NCBI RefSeq assembly: GCF_947623445.1
Contig: NC_135248.1
Location: 1,860,001 to 1,924,000 of the forward strand
Reading direction: 5' to 3'
DNA from: Clavelina lepadiformis
Taxonomy: Eukaryota; Chordata; Ascidiacea; Aplousobranchia; Clavelinidae
DNA: 64,000 nucleotides
The position numbers and the translations under genes are program-made. The notes below the pieces were generated by a model, which ran no database searches, had not been told where the DNA came from, and worked only from the letters and a program-made list of their open reading frames with translations. Below are positions 11,855 to 26,800 of this stretch, one piece after another. Numbering within the stretch: position 1 is the stretch's first letter; each line of letters starts with the position of its first letter.

Positions 11855-14800
11855 GTGATTTAATTCTTTCCGAGACCAGAAATAGATTTGCTTTAGATTG
11901 GTGAAATAATATTATCCATCTATTTTTTGCTTTGGCCTGAGATCACGGCACTGGTTGTGATAATGACTGGACTTTCAGTCACAATTTTCTGTGTGGATAT
12001 TGCATTCTCATCAGTCATCACGACTTAATTATGCAGTATGCAATTTTTGCAAAGTGTTCTTGTCATTTTTATATGCAAAAAGCTTCCAACAATTTTGAAA
12101 CAAGTTTTCAAGGTTTGACTTTAAACACATGCTTTTTTATTTGCTTTGCAATGGTTTAACTGTTGCAAACCTTTTTACGGCCGCATTTTGCGGCTTTGAA
12201 ACTGCACTAGCAGTTCTTGTATGTTTGTGATTGCTGTTATCGCATGTTTTCTAATCCATTTATGCCATTTTTGCAGAATGATGAATTCTGCGTCCTCTGC
12301 AAGGACGCTGTGGAAGGTCTTGCTTCATATTTAAAGGAGAATGGCACGAAAGAAAAAATTGAAAATGCACTCATGAAGATATGTGCGAGTGTTCCATTAA
12401 CACAACTTGCCACTGAGGTATAACCCTTGCTTAAAAATATTTTGTGAACCAGATGTATAAAAAATTTCTTTTAATAAAATTTAACTACTTTATTCAATAT
12501 GTTTTTCACTCTCATAGTGCAAGCAAGTGGTCTCTGAAGATTTTGACATGCTTTATGACGAAATAATTGACTTGGTAAGATATTTAACTTCGTCACTGCA
12601 TCTAATTTACAACTCTGTCAGACATTTCTTTTTTTTCTTTTTAGATCCAAAACGGTGATTTGGTTTGTGGTGCCCTTGGTCTTTGTTCCAGCTATTATAA
12701 TGAGGATGACTTTGTTCAGTCATTTGTGCAACATCTACCACGTCTGCTAAAAGTAACGAATGCTTAATGATAGGCTTTTCACCTAAAACGCTGTACGTTG
12801 TGATATTTTTGCAATTTTCTTACAAAACACCTTACGTAACAAACGAAAACAAACAGTTACGTAACAATTTTACACAGATCAAATGCATAGAAACACACAA
12901 GTTGCTGAAACTTTGTTTTTTGTTTAATTAAAAGTTTTTGTTTCTAGGATGCAATTAAGAAGAATCAACTTCCCGTTGCTGTTCCAGAAATTCTTCCACT
13001 TCCTGCTGAATCAACTGATCAGGTTTTTTCTTTGTCTCACTATTTGCATGTTGCACGACACCATTACTGTTTAGTATCAGTTTGATCATGAGTACACTGA
13101 TTAGGAAAGGTTTGGTTACTTTTACCATGTTAACTCACAACATGCAAAGTAATTATTATTAAGAACTTTACTTGGTACTTTTGCTTTTTGTGTTTCACAA
13201 ACAGCAGCATATTTAATTTTATGCGGCGTTTATATTGTAGTGAAGTTATCAAAAACTTTTTTAAATATTCAGTCTGAAGATGACAGCTGTTCTGACTGCG
13301 AAGCTTTTCTAAAAGATGTGCAGTCTGCTGTGAAAAACAACGATAAGATTGTGGTAAGCGCTTTGTACATTCACAAAAATGTTTTATTAATTTTCCAACT
13401 TGCGCCCACATAGGTAGTTAAATTAAAATAATCTTCTCCGTAATCGAAAAAAACTTAGTGGTAATAGCACCTCAGTGATACTTGAATGTGCCGTTTCATC
13501 CAGGATGAATGGAAGAAGATGGTGAAGACAGAATGCGATGCTCTTGGGTCTAACCTGGATGAAGCTGTGAGAATATATTTATAGTCTGTGTGCGATCTTG
13601 TGTCAAAATAGAATTAAACAAATCTGGCATTAATCCAATTAAAAAGAACTTGGACAGCTCTTGTCTTATATGTTATAGATATATATATATATGTTGCAAT
13701 ATAATGTTATACGATATGTTATAATTTCTATAGTATCTATTAGCATCACCAATATTTGGAAATATTACTATTAACTGGCCAGTAAGTAATTGACTTTAAT
13801 CATGAATGTAAACTTCTCCCTGGCTTTATTACAAACCATTGTTTTAACGTTAAGTGTGAAGATGGGGTTAATCAACTGATAAACTCATTCGTCAGTGATT
13901 TTGAGTCTGATGTAAGTGAGATTATCTGCAATGCAGTTAATGGGAGGAAGGAAATGGTTTTATAACAGCCTGTGCAAAATTTCGAAGAAGACATCATGTC
14001 TCATTCTAGGGTTATTTTGTTTTTGCACATTGGTTTCGTCGGTTAATAATTCGGTTATTTATTTTTCAAATTTCTTTATTTTTATTCATACTGTATTTCA
14101 CTAACTTTGCAAAAATGCTGCCATGCTCCCCCCATTACGCTGCAGTTTGAAAATAGTTTAACTAAAACATATCGCTTTGAATGTTTTTCAGTGTAAGTTA
14201 GCAGTTGATGATTTCTTCCCGAAAGCGTTGGATGCTCTAACTGGAAACGTAAGATACCGTTAAGCCCAATCACTCAAAAATGCTTTCATTAATTTTAATA
14301 GCCTCGTAATCAAAACTCAATTCCAATGATAACATGTTGTTATTAAAAATCATCATTAATTTTGATGAAAAAATTTTTTACTTAGATCTATATCTAATGA
14401 TAAATATCGAGTTTAAAATTATTCATTGACGTAAAATTGTGGTTACTTGCGCACCATTTGTATGCGTGCTTAGTTTTAATTTCATGACGCAGTTTTGCAA
14501 TTGTCGGGTCTTCTAGTGCAAAAATTTGCACAGCTAGCAACTTTTTTGTTTTGTTTTGAACACGGCTGGCATGGTCTTGTGACTGCTGATTCAATCTGAC
14601 ATCATCGCCCATTCCTAAACATTTCACTTTATGTCATTTCCTTATATGGATGCAAACTGATATAACGGCATTCTGTGTGGTAAAATTAAACAGACCACGC
14701 CACATTTTATGCCACTTTACTAACTACTTCCTTGTTGGCGGATAGGTTATGCATTGTAATTCTTGCATACAGATCCAAATACATTCACACATCAATGTAC

Positions 14801-17800
14801 GTTCAAAGGTTATCTGCGAAAATTGTTTGGTCCTGGTTAAATGATGAACTTGCAGATATGTTCATAGAATTTGCGACAAATTTTTCAAAATTCACTGAAA
14901 TTCATCAACTGTGTGTAGTTTCAAACAATCTGAAAGATTTTCGATCCATCTTATGTTTTAGCCACCATTTTTTGCAGTGTTCAAATAAGCAGCATTTTTA
15001 CCGGCTTTTATCTCTTTCAGAACGCTCCAACCATCTGCAGTGCGATGATGATGTGCGGCTTTAAGAAGAGTCAGGTGAAAAGATATGATCGTTATTACGT
15101 CTATAAATCGTTAATTTGCGAATTTATTGACAGTTTCACAAACCTATGCAAATAGTATTAAGTAGATTCTAGCATAACACTAAGAACATATTGCAACAAA
15201 ACTGTTTGAAGATCATAAATCTTTTGCAGTCCGATTCAAACAACAGATGCACTGACTGTAAAAACTTCATCAACGACTGGCAGAACTACATACTTAACAA
15301 CCAGACTATTGTAGTGAGTGTATTTATCCGTTCATTAACATATGTCTGCTAATGCTAATAAGCGAGTTTTAACTATTAACATTGTCGGCAGTAATAAGTT
15401 ATTTTCTGCAAACTTACTAGAACTTTTCAGTTAATGTTAACTTGATATTTTTAATGTGAACTTGTATAAGGAAGATATTTAAACAGGACCAACTCAATCA
15501 AGTTGTACTTGGAGAATGCAAAAACCTTCAAGGCTTAGATAAACTGGTAGTTTGACAATTTACTCCGAACGTGCTACAGTTTAATTCACCAAGATTATTT
15601 CATTAATTCACTGTTCATTCTAATTACATTTGATAAAGACAGCTGTGATCCTGGCTTTGCAATCTGGGCTGTAATTGAATGATTCAAAGTCCATTGGAGA
15701 TTAGTGCAAAGTCAGCTTTAAAGGCTCATGTGAAGGCTTTGTGTGAGATAAGCATCAAATCTTCCTGGGTGCAAATACATCCATGCGTTCTGTTAATTAT
15801 ATACTGGCAAAATCGGTACTGGGGCATATTGCTATCAAATGCAGGTTCTCTAAGCCGTTACATTGCTTATTTGTAATTCTTGGTTGATATATACAGAACG
15901 ATGTAATTAACAACGTTGCAAGTTTTTACTGCCTTCAGAAACCAGACTACTTACAACGCGAGGTATAATCATGTTTTTGAATTCTTTACTTTCACTTGCG
16001 GCATGTGCAAACACGAATTATAATAAAATAAAACACGCTGTCATTTCTATCCACTGTAAATTAAAAGTGTTTGATGATTTGATTTGCTAAAAGATTGATG
16101 TAACGTCTTGAACGTCAATCATGGATTTATGCACCAAATGCACTTAAAATAATGTCTTGGTGCATAAACGTTATCAAAGACAGAACTTGCAAACCTTTTA
16201 AAACATCACATGATTCTGTCTGCACCTGTTAAAGATTTGGTATTCCTAAATCATGTGATATGTTTTGCAAAGGAAAATTTTGTTTGCACATACTCGCTTG
16301 TTGTGGATTATTATCAGTGATTAATTTTCAACCAACTGCAAATTATCAACCATTTTATTTAAAAAAATAAATGATTTCTTTGCACAGTGTACGAAATATG
16401 TGGCGATCGTTCTTCGGAATAATCTTAAACGAATTGCACAGAAAGTGAGTCAGCAATAATTTATATGATTTCTGTTTTTGCACGTACTGTTTGTGCCAAT
16501 CACCCAGTGGCTCGGTTGGCGGTCACACATTGTCCAAAAAATTCTCTGAATTCTGCCGGTGTCTTGCATTGGCTATTTGATAGTTAAGTTACATAACAAC
16601 ATAGCTGGGTGATTGTGTTTATGGTCATAATAGTGAAGTGGCTCTTGTATTTCCTTGTTTTCAGTTAATTTCCTTTAGGTTGTGGTTTGTTAGTGCTAAC
16701 GTCAATCTGTGAAATCGTACGATCGACATTCAGCATGAAGCAGGCGTGATAAAGCAATCACACGTGACAACTTTGCGATTGATAGCAATGTTTGACGTTA
16801 GATGTTTTTTCCTGCATTAGTGTCGTGCAGGCAATTTTTACTGGAAACTGTTACCTGTTACAACAACTTTTGCGGACTTTGTACCTTGGTTTGCAGAATT
16901 TTTTTGATTGTTTTGCAAACAAATTAAATATAGTCTGTGCAGAAAACAAACAATTCCAGAATGGCAATTTAAACATTATTAAAAACAAAGAATCAGCGTT
17001 TATTTAAACTCCATTTAGTTAACACTTAATTACTGCCTTCAATACCTCATGATAAGCTGTTTGTCTAGTGATGAATTGATTCTTAAATTGACATTTTAAT
17101 TGTTTCCATCAATCAGTATTGGAAGCGTGCAATTGTTTAACCATGGCTGTGGCTGTTGAATTGTCATTGCATTGAAGCATCAGTTGCAATCAGTTTTGAA
17201 TAAATCATGTAGGCCAATTCTGTCTAAAAAACTACCGTAGTACTGAAAGCTTTCTACATGTCACGTCTTCTGCTGTTTAGTGTGACAGCCTTGCAGAAAA
17301 ATACCTTCCACAGTTATGGCAGGTCCTTTCTGGAAATGTGAGTGTTTTTACCCAGAAATGTTGCATATAATGAATGTGCTTGATTGATGCTGTAGAATGT
17401 GTTTATGTCTTATCATAAGAAGGAAATTGTGGCTTAAGTCTCTATCTCTGACAAATACCTCTCACTCGACACTTTTTCAGTTCCTTGTATTTTTACTTAT
17501 TGCAAAATCTTTTCAATTATGCTAATTGTCCTTTATAGTGATTACGAAAGTGAGAATATATGAATGAGTCAGCAGTTTATTCGACTGCTATTGGCTTATT
17601 TTATACCATCACTTATTACCCGGTTTAAACAAATTAACATAACTCCTTTTATAAATATTAAAAAATGGGAATTGCCACAAAACATACTCATTTGACTTGA
17701 TGTCTCAAGCTTTGTGGGATTTTGCATTATTGCAAAGTATTCAGAAAGTATGCAAACTATTTTACAGACACCAGACGCGATTTGCAGTGCGATAGATTTC

Positions 17801-20800
17801 TGTGATGAAGATGATACAGAAGAAGAAAATAACATCATTTCTGTTGCCGAGATGGTAAGTTTTTAGTTTGTGTCTTCAATGCATCAAGAACTCATGCATA
17901 GATCGAACACAAGAGCCAAAACAGTAGAAAACATGTTGTTAGTCGGACACTTCAGTTGGAAGTTTCAACTTGAAACTACAACCATTTTCATTGTCAAAAT
18001 TGAAAACATCCTTATTTTGTTTTCGGTGGATATTACAGCCGATTTTTTTCTTGTCATACTGCAGTAATTATAAACCTTGCCGTATAGTTGTTATTTTAGC
18101 ATGTTGAAAGTGGGTATGGTAAAACGTCTTTGTAGCATTCACTTGTTTTACGTATGAGTTGTAACTCGAAACGCTGTGTTCTGAAATACTCATGGTTATT
18201 TAAAAAGCGTTTAGTATATGGAAAATATGCCTAGCAATGTGATGAAACATATTAAATAAGTTACAACATAATATATTGCATACCAACAGAAATACCAATT
18301 GTCGTGTTTTATCATAGGTTTAAAGTTAGATCATTTCTTGCTTAAATAACTTTCCTTGTTTTCTTCTTGTGTTTCCAGGTTCCCCCAGTGCAGGGAGATT
18401 ATTGCACGGATTGCACGACGTTCATGACGGACTTGCAAGGAGTTGCAAAGAACAATCAAAGTATCATTGTAAGTGACGTGATAACCAAAACAATCATCAT
18501 TAGTTCAGTTCCTGTTGTTATTAATCATCGTCTGATTTAGCTTACTTGCAAATAATGTTACATGTAAATGATTGATGTTGTCTGAACCGTGTTAACCAAA
18601 TTTTAAAGTAAAATAAAAAACAGGATATAGTTTGGCACTCTGAAGGTCAACTTTTTATTTTTCGACACGAGCTTTCGCGAACATAAGCTTGCTTCTTCAG
18701 GTGTATTGCGAAATGGCAAAAAATATTTACGTAGACCCAGCAATTTACCTTTATCTAGCAATTTTGAAATATTTTTTGCCATTTCACAGTACACCTGAAG
18801 AGGCAAGCTTATGTCATAAAATACAAAGTTAACCTTCGGAGTGCCAAACTATATCCTGTTTTTTATTTTAATGTAACTGATTACAATACATTCCATATTT
18901 CTTTTTGTAGAACGACCTCACAGATTTGGTCAAAGAGCAGTGTGACCAGCTTGGACCAGAACTATCGGGACTTGTAAGTCACTTTAAAGATTTGCTGTTC
19001 TGCGTGGTTTGTTGCTTGTTTAATGTTTATGTTATCCAACACTGCTCTTCATACTTGCACCGGCATTGGTATTAAAGTTGTTTCATTGTTATTATTTGAG
19101 CAAATAACTTTGTTGCTTTATAATCATCCACTTGAGCACTTGTAAAGTGTCGTTGCTTTTTATACTTTAAAGCGGTTATTAAAGCGGAATAATTTTATGT
19201 TTAGGCCGACATGTAAGTTATGCGTGACCTCACAATATCATTAAACATGTAACAACCACATAAGTTATTTTGTGGTGAATTGTATTGTTATAAGTTAGAC
19301 TGTGCCCACTTTTCTTGTCACCAATTCACGTTTGCGGTGTTCTTGTTTGTATTATGTATTAGTGCCGTCTTCAAGTCCCCAGTGAGTTTGCAACCTTACT
19401 CCCACAATTTGAGAAAGCCGTAAGTAGATAAAACATGTCGCGTTGGTGCAGATACCTCCCTGTAGGAGTGTATCTGAATCAACTGACTCACAGACGACCA
19501 GACTGATCCCGCTTGCAAAAGCGTTGAAGATTATTTTTTGGGTTTTGAAACTTTCCTTTTTAATAGGAGAAAATGAGACCTGTTTAGCCAAAGTGGCTGC
19601 AAAACCTTAAAAATCTGTAAAGCTCTTAAATTGCTTTGAACTTGTCACGTCACTTTGAACTGTCATCATAGTGCAGGAACAGTATCTAGCTGTTACAAAG
19701 CACATCATTATTGTCTGGTCTGTCTGTGCCTTTTGTTTAGTTATTATTTCACTCTAACACATATCTTAACTTGTTAAGTGTATGAAAGCTGTCGACCAAA
19801 TCATACCCATCATAGTAGATGCCATTTCCAGTAACGTAAGTGTCGAAAGACCCCTGCAATCAAAATATGATGATAATTTTTTAGGTTGATCTGAAAATAA
19901 TGAAAAATTAATTCTTAACTATCAGTTTCGCTTAAAAATTCAATTTCTATGAACATGATAATTAAGTGCAGTTCAACGATTCCGTTCACAATAGAAAAAT
20001 GTAATTAATAGTAATTAATGAGAATTGATTTAACTGGTGATAATTTGATCCATAACACGATAATCTTAATTATTGATATTCAGATTCACTCGCAAATCAA
20101 ATCTCTCTTTTAATCAAAAGGAAAATGAAAGTACAGTTATGAAAGTTGGTTTGATAAATTTAGCTCCTTTACTTTTGGTTTATCGATATCAGGTCCGCTA
20201 AATTCTTTTAATTATGCAACTGGTAATTCCACTGAAGAAATGATTATCTTAATTAATTCATTTTAGTTCTAAAGTTATACAGTATATGATTTGCTGATCT
20301 CTTAGATTTCTTAGTAGTGCTTCAGCAGATCTGAACTTGCACGGATCTTATACATATCATACCTGTACAAATAAATGTATAACTCAGCTATTTTATGGTT
20401 TATTTGATTTTGCTTTTTACTCAGGATGTCAACACCATCTGCACCACCATACTAATGTGCCCATCATCCACACCTGCGGTAGGTACATTGGTGTACAACA
20501 AAAATTTCCAAATGGTTATTGCCTAACTGTTAATAGTTTACTGCTTTGGGTATAATTTTGTACTTTTGTATGTTTGATGTCCAAATGTTTCATATTAAAA
20601 CTGCCGTTATGACATCACCTTTGCCAATTTATGGAAACGTAAAACACTTATTTAAAACCTGTCAATATTTACCATGCTATAGACTCCTTTGTATGTTTTC
20701 AGCCTATGCCCAACGGTGATCTCTGTTCAGACTGCACGGTTTTCTTCAAAGACTGGCAAGAAATCATCGCAAACAACAAGTCCAAGATCGTAAGAAAGAT

Positions 20801-23800
20801 TTGTCGGTTTTGAAGTCACGTGATTGCACTCAGTTTTTTTTAAGGTTTTGCCGACTGCTGAGAAATTTATAAACTTTTAAGGACTAACTGGTAATTTTCT
20901 GCGGAAGTAAAAAGTTTTGTGTCGATTCCCAAAAACACCTTAAAAATCACTGATTGCACTGTTTACATATTTTCGTGATTGTGTAGCAATAGTTTTCGTC
21001 TAAGCAGCATATGTAGCATATCTCGATAATATCATACACATACACTGACATAACTTGATTTATCTGTGTCAGGAACAACTCACCTCACTCATAGCTGACC
21101 AATGTGGCACTTTGGGTTCAGACTTTGAAAAAGTGGTAGAGACTGAATTATAAAATAAAGTCACATTCATCCATTTTAGGATTTTGTGATCCACTTAATC
21201 GAAGATCTGAAAAGTTTTTAACAGAACTAAATCTGTCATGATCTGCGTAAATAATTGAGTTAAGGTTAGCAACAGCTCTCAAATTTCCGTAATTCATTGG
21301 CAAAAGTTGTTCCTGTAGGTAGTTTTCGGCCTACTCCCTACTTTGAATTTCCAAAAATTGTCATGTTGCAGCCAGCCATTGCCCCATGTCCGGTGAATGT
21401 GACTTTATTATATTTTATATTTGATATTGAATGAGGTTTTATATTTTTAGCGGAGCTTGGTTGATGGTGAAATTGAAAATTTTTGCAATCAAATTCCATT
21501 CTTCGGATCAGAGGTTCTATTAATTGTTTGCTTTCATCACTGTTGAGTTTATTGTTTGTCAATAATTATTGTTGACATTTAATTTGTAATAATTGTTGTC
21601 TCAATTGTTTTTTTGATTCCAACAGAGTTGCTCTTGCAATGGGTGATTAGATTGTAACCCTTGATAAATTTCATTCAAATTTTGCATGCTTTGCCTCTGT
21701 TACAGTGCAGAGATTCACTGGACAAATTTGCCGATGAACAAGTAGACCTTATTATCAAAACAGTACGTAAATTCTAAATGGTTTAGCTTTTCATGGTATT
21801 TCTTGTGTAATTATCTTCACTATGTTGTAAGTTAATTTGCTGTGACCTCCTCATATGGCTTAAAAGGTAGGAAATATCAGCATCAGCAAATCAGTATTAA
21901 TTCTTATCAGGCAGCATCTACCACACTGTAGTTTACCAACAAACCAGCAATCGTACAGGTTTTCTCTGTCAAATAATTATGAGCTTGTTTATGTGAAACT
22001 GTTCATGTAAACCTTGTCAAAGTTATCACTTACTGACCTCTCTGTCCCCTTAGTCATTCATAGCCAGCCATCCTCCAAGCGTTCATAGCAAAGTTATGGA
22101 ACGCATTTTTATCTTTTTTTCCTTTCTTATTTTGAAAAACACACTGTGCTTGTGAAAATATCTATTTTAATTCTAGCATTTGTAAGTTTGATTGATGTAG
22201 TACAATGTATGCAAGAGTAACTGCAAGCTTTGAGAAAGATTTAATCAGTGCGGCAGTTAATTAAAATGACTTGTTTAGACTTAGCAATAGTTTAAATAGT
22301 TCAGTCGCTACCAGCTTTACAATTCTTCAGTGTGACGCATTCGTCAAAGAGTATCTGCCACAGTTGTGGGACCTGATCTCATACAACGTAAGTCCGATGG
22401 TTACTTCATTTGGATGAAATGTTAATCAACTTTAGCTTAAGTGGAGTTAATCCATGAATTAGGTTTGGTAGAAGACAGGAATTTTTAAGATCAATTTTAT
22501 TTAGTACAAATTTCTTTGCTTTTTTCTGCTTAATATTTTAACTATAGTTTTACCGAATGTGGCCAAACAGTGAACACAATCTTACAATTATATCCTGTTG
22601 CTGTTTCATTTCTTGTGCATTACACAGTTATGCACATCAATATGATATCTATATTTGCCAGGACGCGGAGCAGATCTGCTCGACCTTGTACTTGTGCGGA
22701 GCTGCGGAAGATGAGGAAGTCGCTGAAGAGGTTGATGCTTAGTTATTTGTTAACTTATTAGTTATTTGATAGTGAAGTTGATTAGTTATAGTTAATAAAC
22801 CGACAATGACAACACTATGTACAATACATAAGCTGAGAGATTTATTTTCTCCTCAGGTTGTTGCCGATCCGGATGAAACAGAAGAAGAAAACAACAACAT
22901 ATCTGTGGCTGAGATGGTAAGTTTTTAGTTTGTGTCTTCAACACATCCAAAACTCATAGATTTTTGAAACAGTGCTAAGTATACGGGAAATATACCTAAC
23001 AATGTGACGTAACACGTGCACTCGTGTACCACGGCATCAACAGAAATACCAATTGTCATGTTTTAGCATAGGTTTAAAGTTGGATCATTTCTTGCTTAAA
23101 TAACTTTCCTTGTTCTCCTCTTGTATTTCCAGGTTCCCCCAGTGCAGGGAGATTATTGCACGGATTGCACAACCTTCATGAAGGATTTGCAAGGAGTTGC
23201 AAAGAACAATCAAAGCATCATTGTAAGTGTCGTGATAACCAAAACATCTTACTTTCACATCTTTCACTCGGCGTTATCGCAACGCTTTGTTACTGATTGA
23301 GTCGAATAAACCATTTATGACATAGTCTTTGCAAAACAACCATAATCATAAAGTTGGATAATTTTTATTCTCAAGCTGAGAAATGTCTTTGCACATCTTA
23401 AATCCGGCCATGATTCCTCATGGCTCAAGCCCCAATTATGAAGCCAGCCTTATTTTAAATCAGAAACATGGTTCTGTATTTATCGGAATTATGTTAGATA
23501 TGCAGCTGCATACACCACTACTTAACAAGCATTCTTTGTTTATAAAGGATGACCTCACTGATTTGGTCAAAGAAGAGTGCGACCAGCTTGGCCCAGAATT
23601 ATCGGCGATTGTAAGTTGCTTGGTTGAATATATTTCACTGCACAGTGTGACTGATGCGTGACATAATGTGTCGTTACCCTCTGCCATTTGTTGTAAACCT
23701 CTTTCACTGCATCATGAAACCGTTGTGATAGTTAGATCTTGTTTTCCTATGAGTTTGGCAAAAGTACATATCTCGTCTCGCAAAACCACTATCTAGAATC

Positions 23801-26800
23801 ATAAACCATCTTCTAGTTTATAAATGAAAATGCACGTTATATTAAGGTAATAAATCCGTAACAAGTGCTGTTTGATGGTGTAATATGATATCTATTTCAC
23901 TGGTGAAATGTGCATTCAAGACAAGTTTTTGAGATTGAATGTTTGCTAAACTTGGATCACTTTATAAATAAATTTTAACCTTTGTAAACCTCTTTCTTTC
24001 TTTTTCTTTGCTTCATTTTTCTTTTTGTCTGAAACAAAGCAATTTGCCAGTGAAATAGTCGTTTTCTTGAAATCTTTTTGTCACTTTTAACTTTGCACCT
24101 TGTATGTGTTGCTGTTAGTGTAAACAGGTTCCCACTGCACTGCATAATCTTCTTCCTCAGTTTGAAATACTAGTAAGTAAACCTGTTTACTGAGTTGGTG
24201 CGAGTGCAGCACCATTAATGGTGCGCGTTGGCACCAACTCATTCGCAGACGACCAGGCCAAAACCAGGGTACAACTGAAACTGAAACCATGAAACCATAT
24301 ATATTGGACATATTTGACCACGAACGAACATTTGTTACTACGAGTTTAGATCTTGTCTGGTCCGCATGTGCACAAATTTATATTAATTGCATCTAAACTT
24401 GAAATTAAATCCCACATTCATGATCTTTCTTTGCAAGCAGTCCACATCTAGTATAAGTGACGTACAAGTTTTGGTCTGGTCTATCTGTGAATTTTCTTTA
24501 GGTTATATTTATTTATAACAGTTATTTTAACTTATGAAGTGTGAGAAAGCAGTGGACCAAGTCAAACCTATCTTAATCGATGCTATTGTCAGTAATGTAA
24601 GTGACGCAAAACCATGCAATCAAAATTGCCATCTTTTTGACGGTTTAAATTTTTAATTCTGAGATTTGATTTTAATTGTAATTCGCTAGAAGGTGAAATA
24701 TCTGAAAACAATCGGTTTGTTTCGTTTTTATGATCAACGTTTAAGATGAGTTTTGAAAATTAAATGAAAATTAAATGAAAATTCAACAAAACTCACAACT
24801 AATATATCACAAACCAAGCTTTTGTAATCAAATGTGAAGTATTATTACCAATGTGAAACTATCTCCACAATAGTTATTTTGTACAAATAAAACTGTTTGA
24901 TTTGGCGATTAAAACGTGTATACAGGTGCAAAAAGAAGAAAAACTTTCAATGATCAACCTGGATAGTTTTTCGTGCTTTATTCACATAACCTACTTACGA
25001 TTTCACAAATAGATTACTTGAAACGTAATGTTCCCAATTTTTTGCCACGTTCCAATTTGATGTTGATTTACACAGCTTTTCATAAACTGTCTCTTGATTG
25101 TGTAACATTTTGATTTATCTTATGTCGAAGTTATGGACTTTTTATCATTATGATATTAAACCCAACATAGCTTGTTTACAAGTTGTTTAACGACATATAT
25201 GTAATGCTTCAGGATGTCAACACAATCTGCTCAGCCATCTTGATGTGCACCTCATCCACACCTGCAGTAAGTTTGTGGAAAAATGTTGCAGAGAGCTTCG
25301 GTCATTAAAGTGCAAGGTGCATTGTTATATCATAATTCTCTTTGTTATTATCACAGCCTACTCCAAACGGTGACCTGTGTTCGGACTGCACAGCCTTCAC
25401 CAAAGATTGGCAGGAAATCATCGCAAACAACCAGTCCACGATTGTAAGGCTGATCTTAGTCTTAAAACTTCAAACTTATCATTTCATAGGTTTCGTAGAT
25501 GTTGAATAAATTACTTGAAATGAATAGCGGTAGGTCCTAACCAACATAATTTCTTCACCATCAGGAACAGATCAACTCCCTCATAGCCGACCAATGTAGC
25601 ACTTTGGGTCCTGACTTTGACAAACTGGTAGAAACCGAATTGTAACAAAAAAATGATAAAGTCACATCCACATTTATTCAAGATGGTTTTGCTTTGGATA
25701 TACCACCATTTACACTCTGAAACAGTGGTTCTTGAACATGATATAAGTGTAGGCGAACCCAATGTAATCTCCATCTTGCGTGTAATTTACTACAGTGTAA
25801 TCAGCAACGACATAATGGCCATAATGTTATTTACGTAAATATCTGCGGTTATGGATCACACTGTCATCTTTGTGATGTTAGTTTTACTCTCAAAGACTTT
25901 CATAGAACCTTGCTGTTTTGAGCTGTAGATGTCTCTTAAGTGGATGTGGCTTTATCTGGATTAAATTATCTTCACTAAAAATATCTGGTTTGTGTTTTCA
26001 GAAGCAATTACTGTCTCAGGAAATCAGTCTCTATTGCAATCAAATCCCGTTCTTTGAATCAGAGGTGCTTTCAATTCTAGAAATTAGTTTTTTCTAATTC
26101 TATAAAAAAACAAATTTTGACTGTTACAAATTTTATAAAACAATTTTTAACAATACTCATTATAGCATACATACTATTAACGCTATTTTGGTTTCCGTAG
26201 TTATAATAGTTTGTAAAGTACAGCAGTTAGTTGCACCACTCAAGAAAATTTGAAAAAAGCTGCTGTAATAGAAGTATCATCAAATAAAAATATCGGTGCA
26301 AATATCTGCCACTAAATTGATCATAAAAGTTTAATGACTTCAAATCACTTGAAAACTAATCTTAATGTTCTTTTAATTTCTGATGATTGGTAAATTTTTG
26401 GTGTTTTTTCTCCCACAGTGCAGAGACAAATTGGATACCGTTGCTGACAATCTAATTGCTCTTCTTGCTAAAAATGTATGTGATTTTTGATTTAGTTCAC
26501 TTATGCGCGCCAATATAGGCATTTTTTGTGCCTATTTATGTGAATGTGAAATCTTGTTTCTAATGATGGCTTCAGAAAATCAATTTTGAAATCATAACAA
26601 GCATGCCTAATTACTGGCGTGTATAAGTGAATTTGTACTCTTAATGTTTGACTAATTACAATGATGTTAAATATAGAAATAAATGATTGCAACTTAATCT
26701 TTGCATAGAAGTGATTGCGAAAGTGTTCAGAATCTATTTCAGTCGCAATTGTATGAACTCGTAATCGAGCGTGACAAGCAAAGCTGATAGAAATTTTATT

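Noticed and set aside
15709..15765. In-frame 57-nt stretch (SALKAHVKALCEISIKSSW) with AG and GT borders in a prosaposin intron
   Set aside because: It has the right length and phase for a Cys-helix exon but lacks the leading Cys and D3 is already complete without it. It may be a decayed exon or chance.
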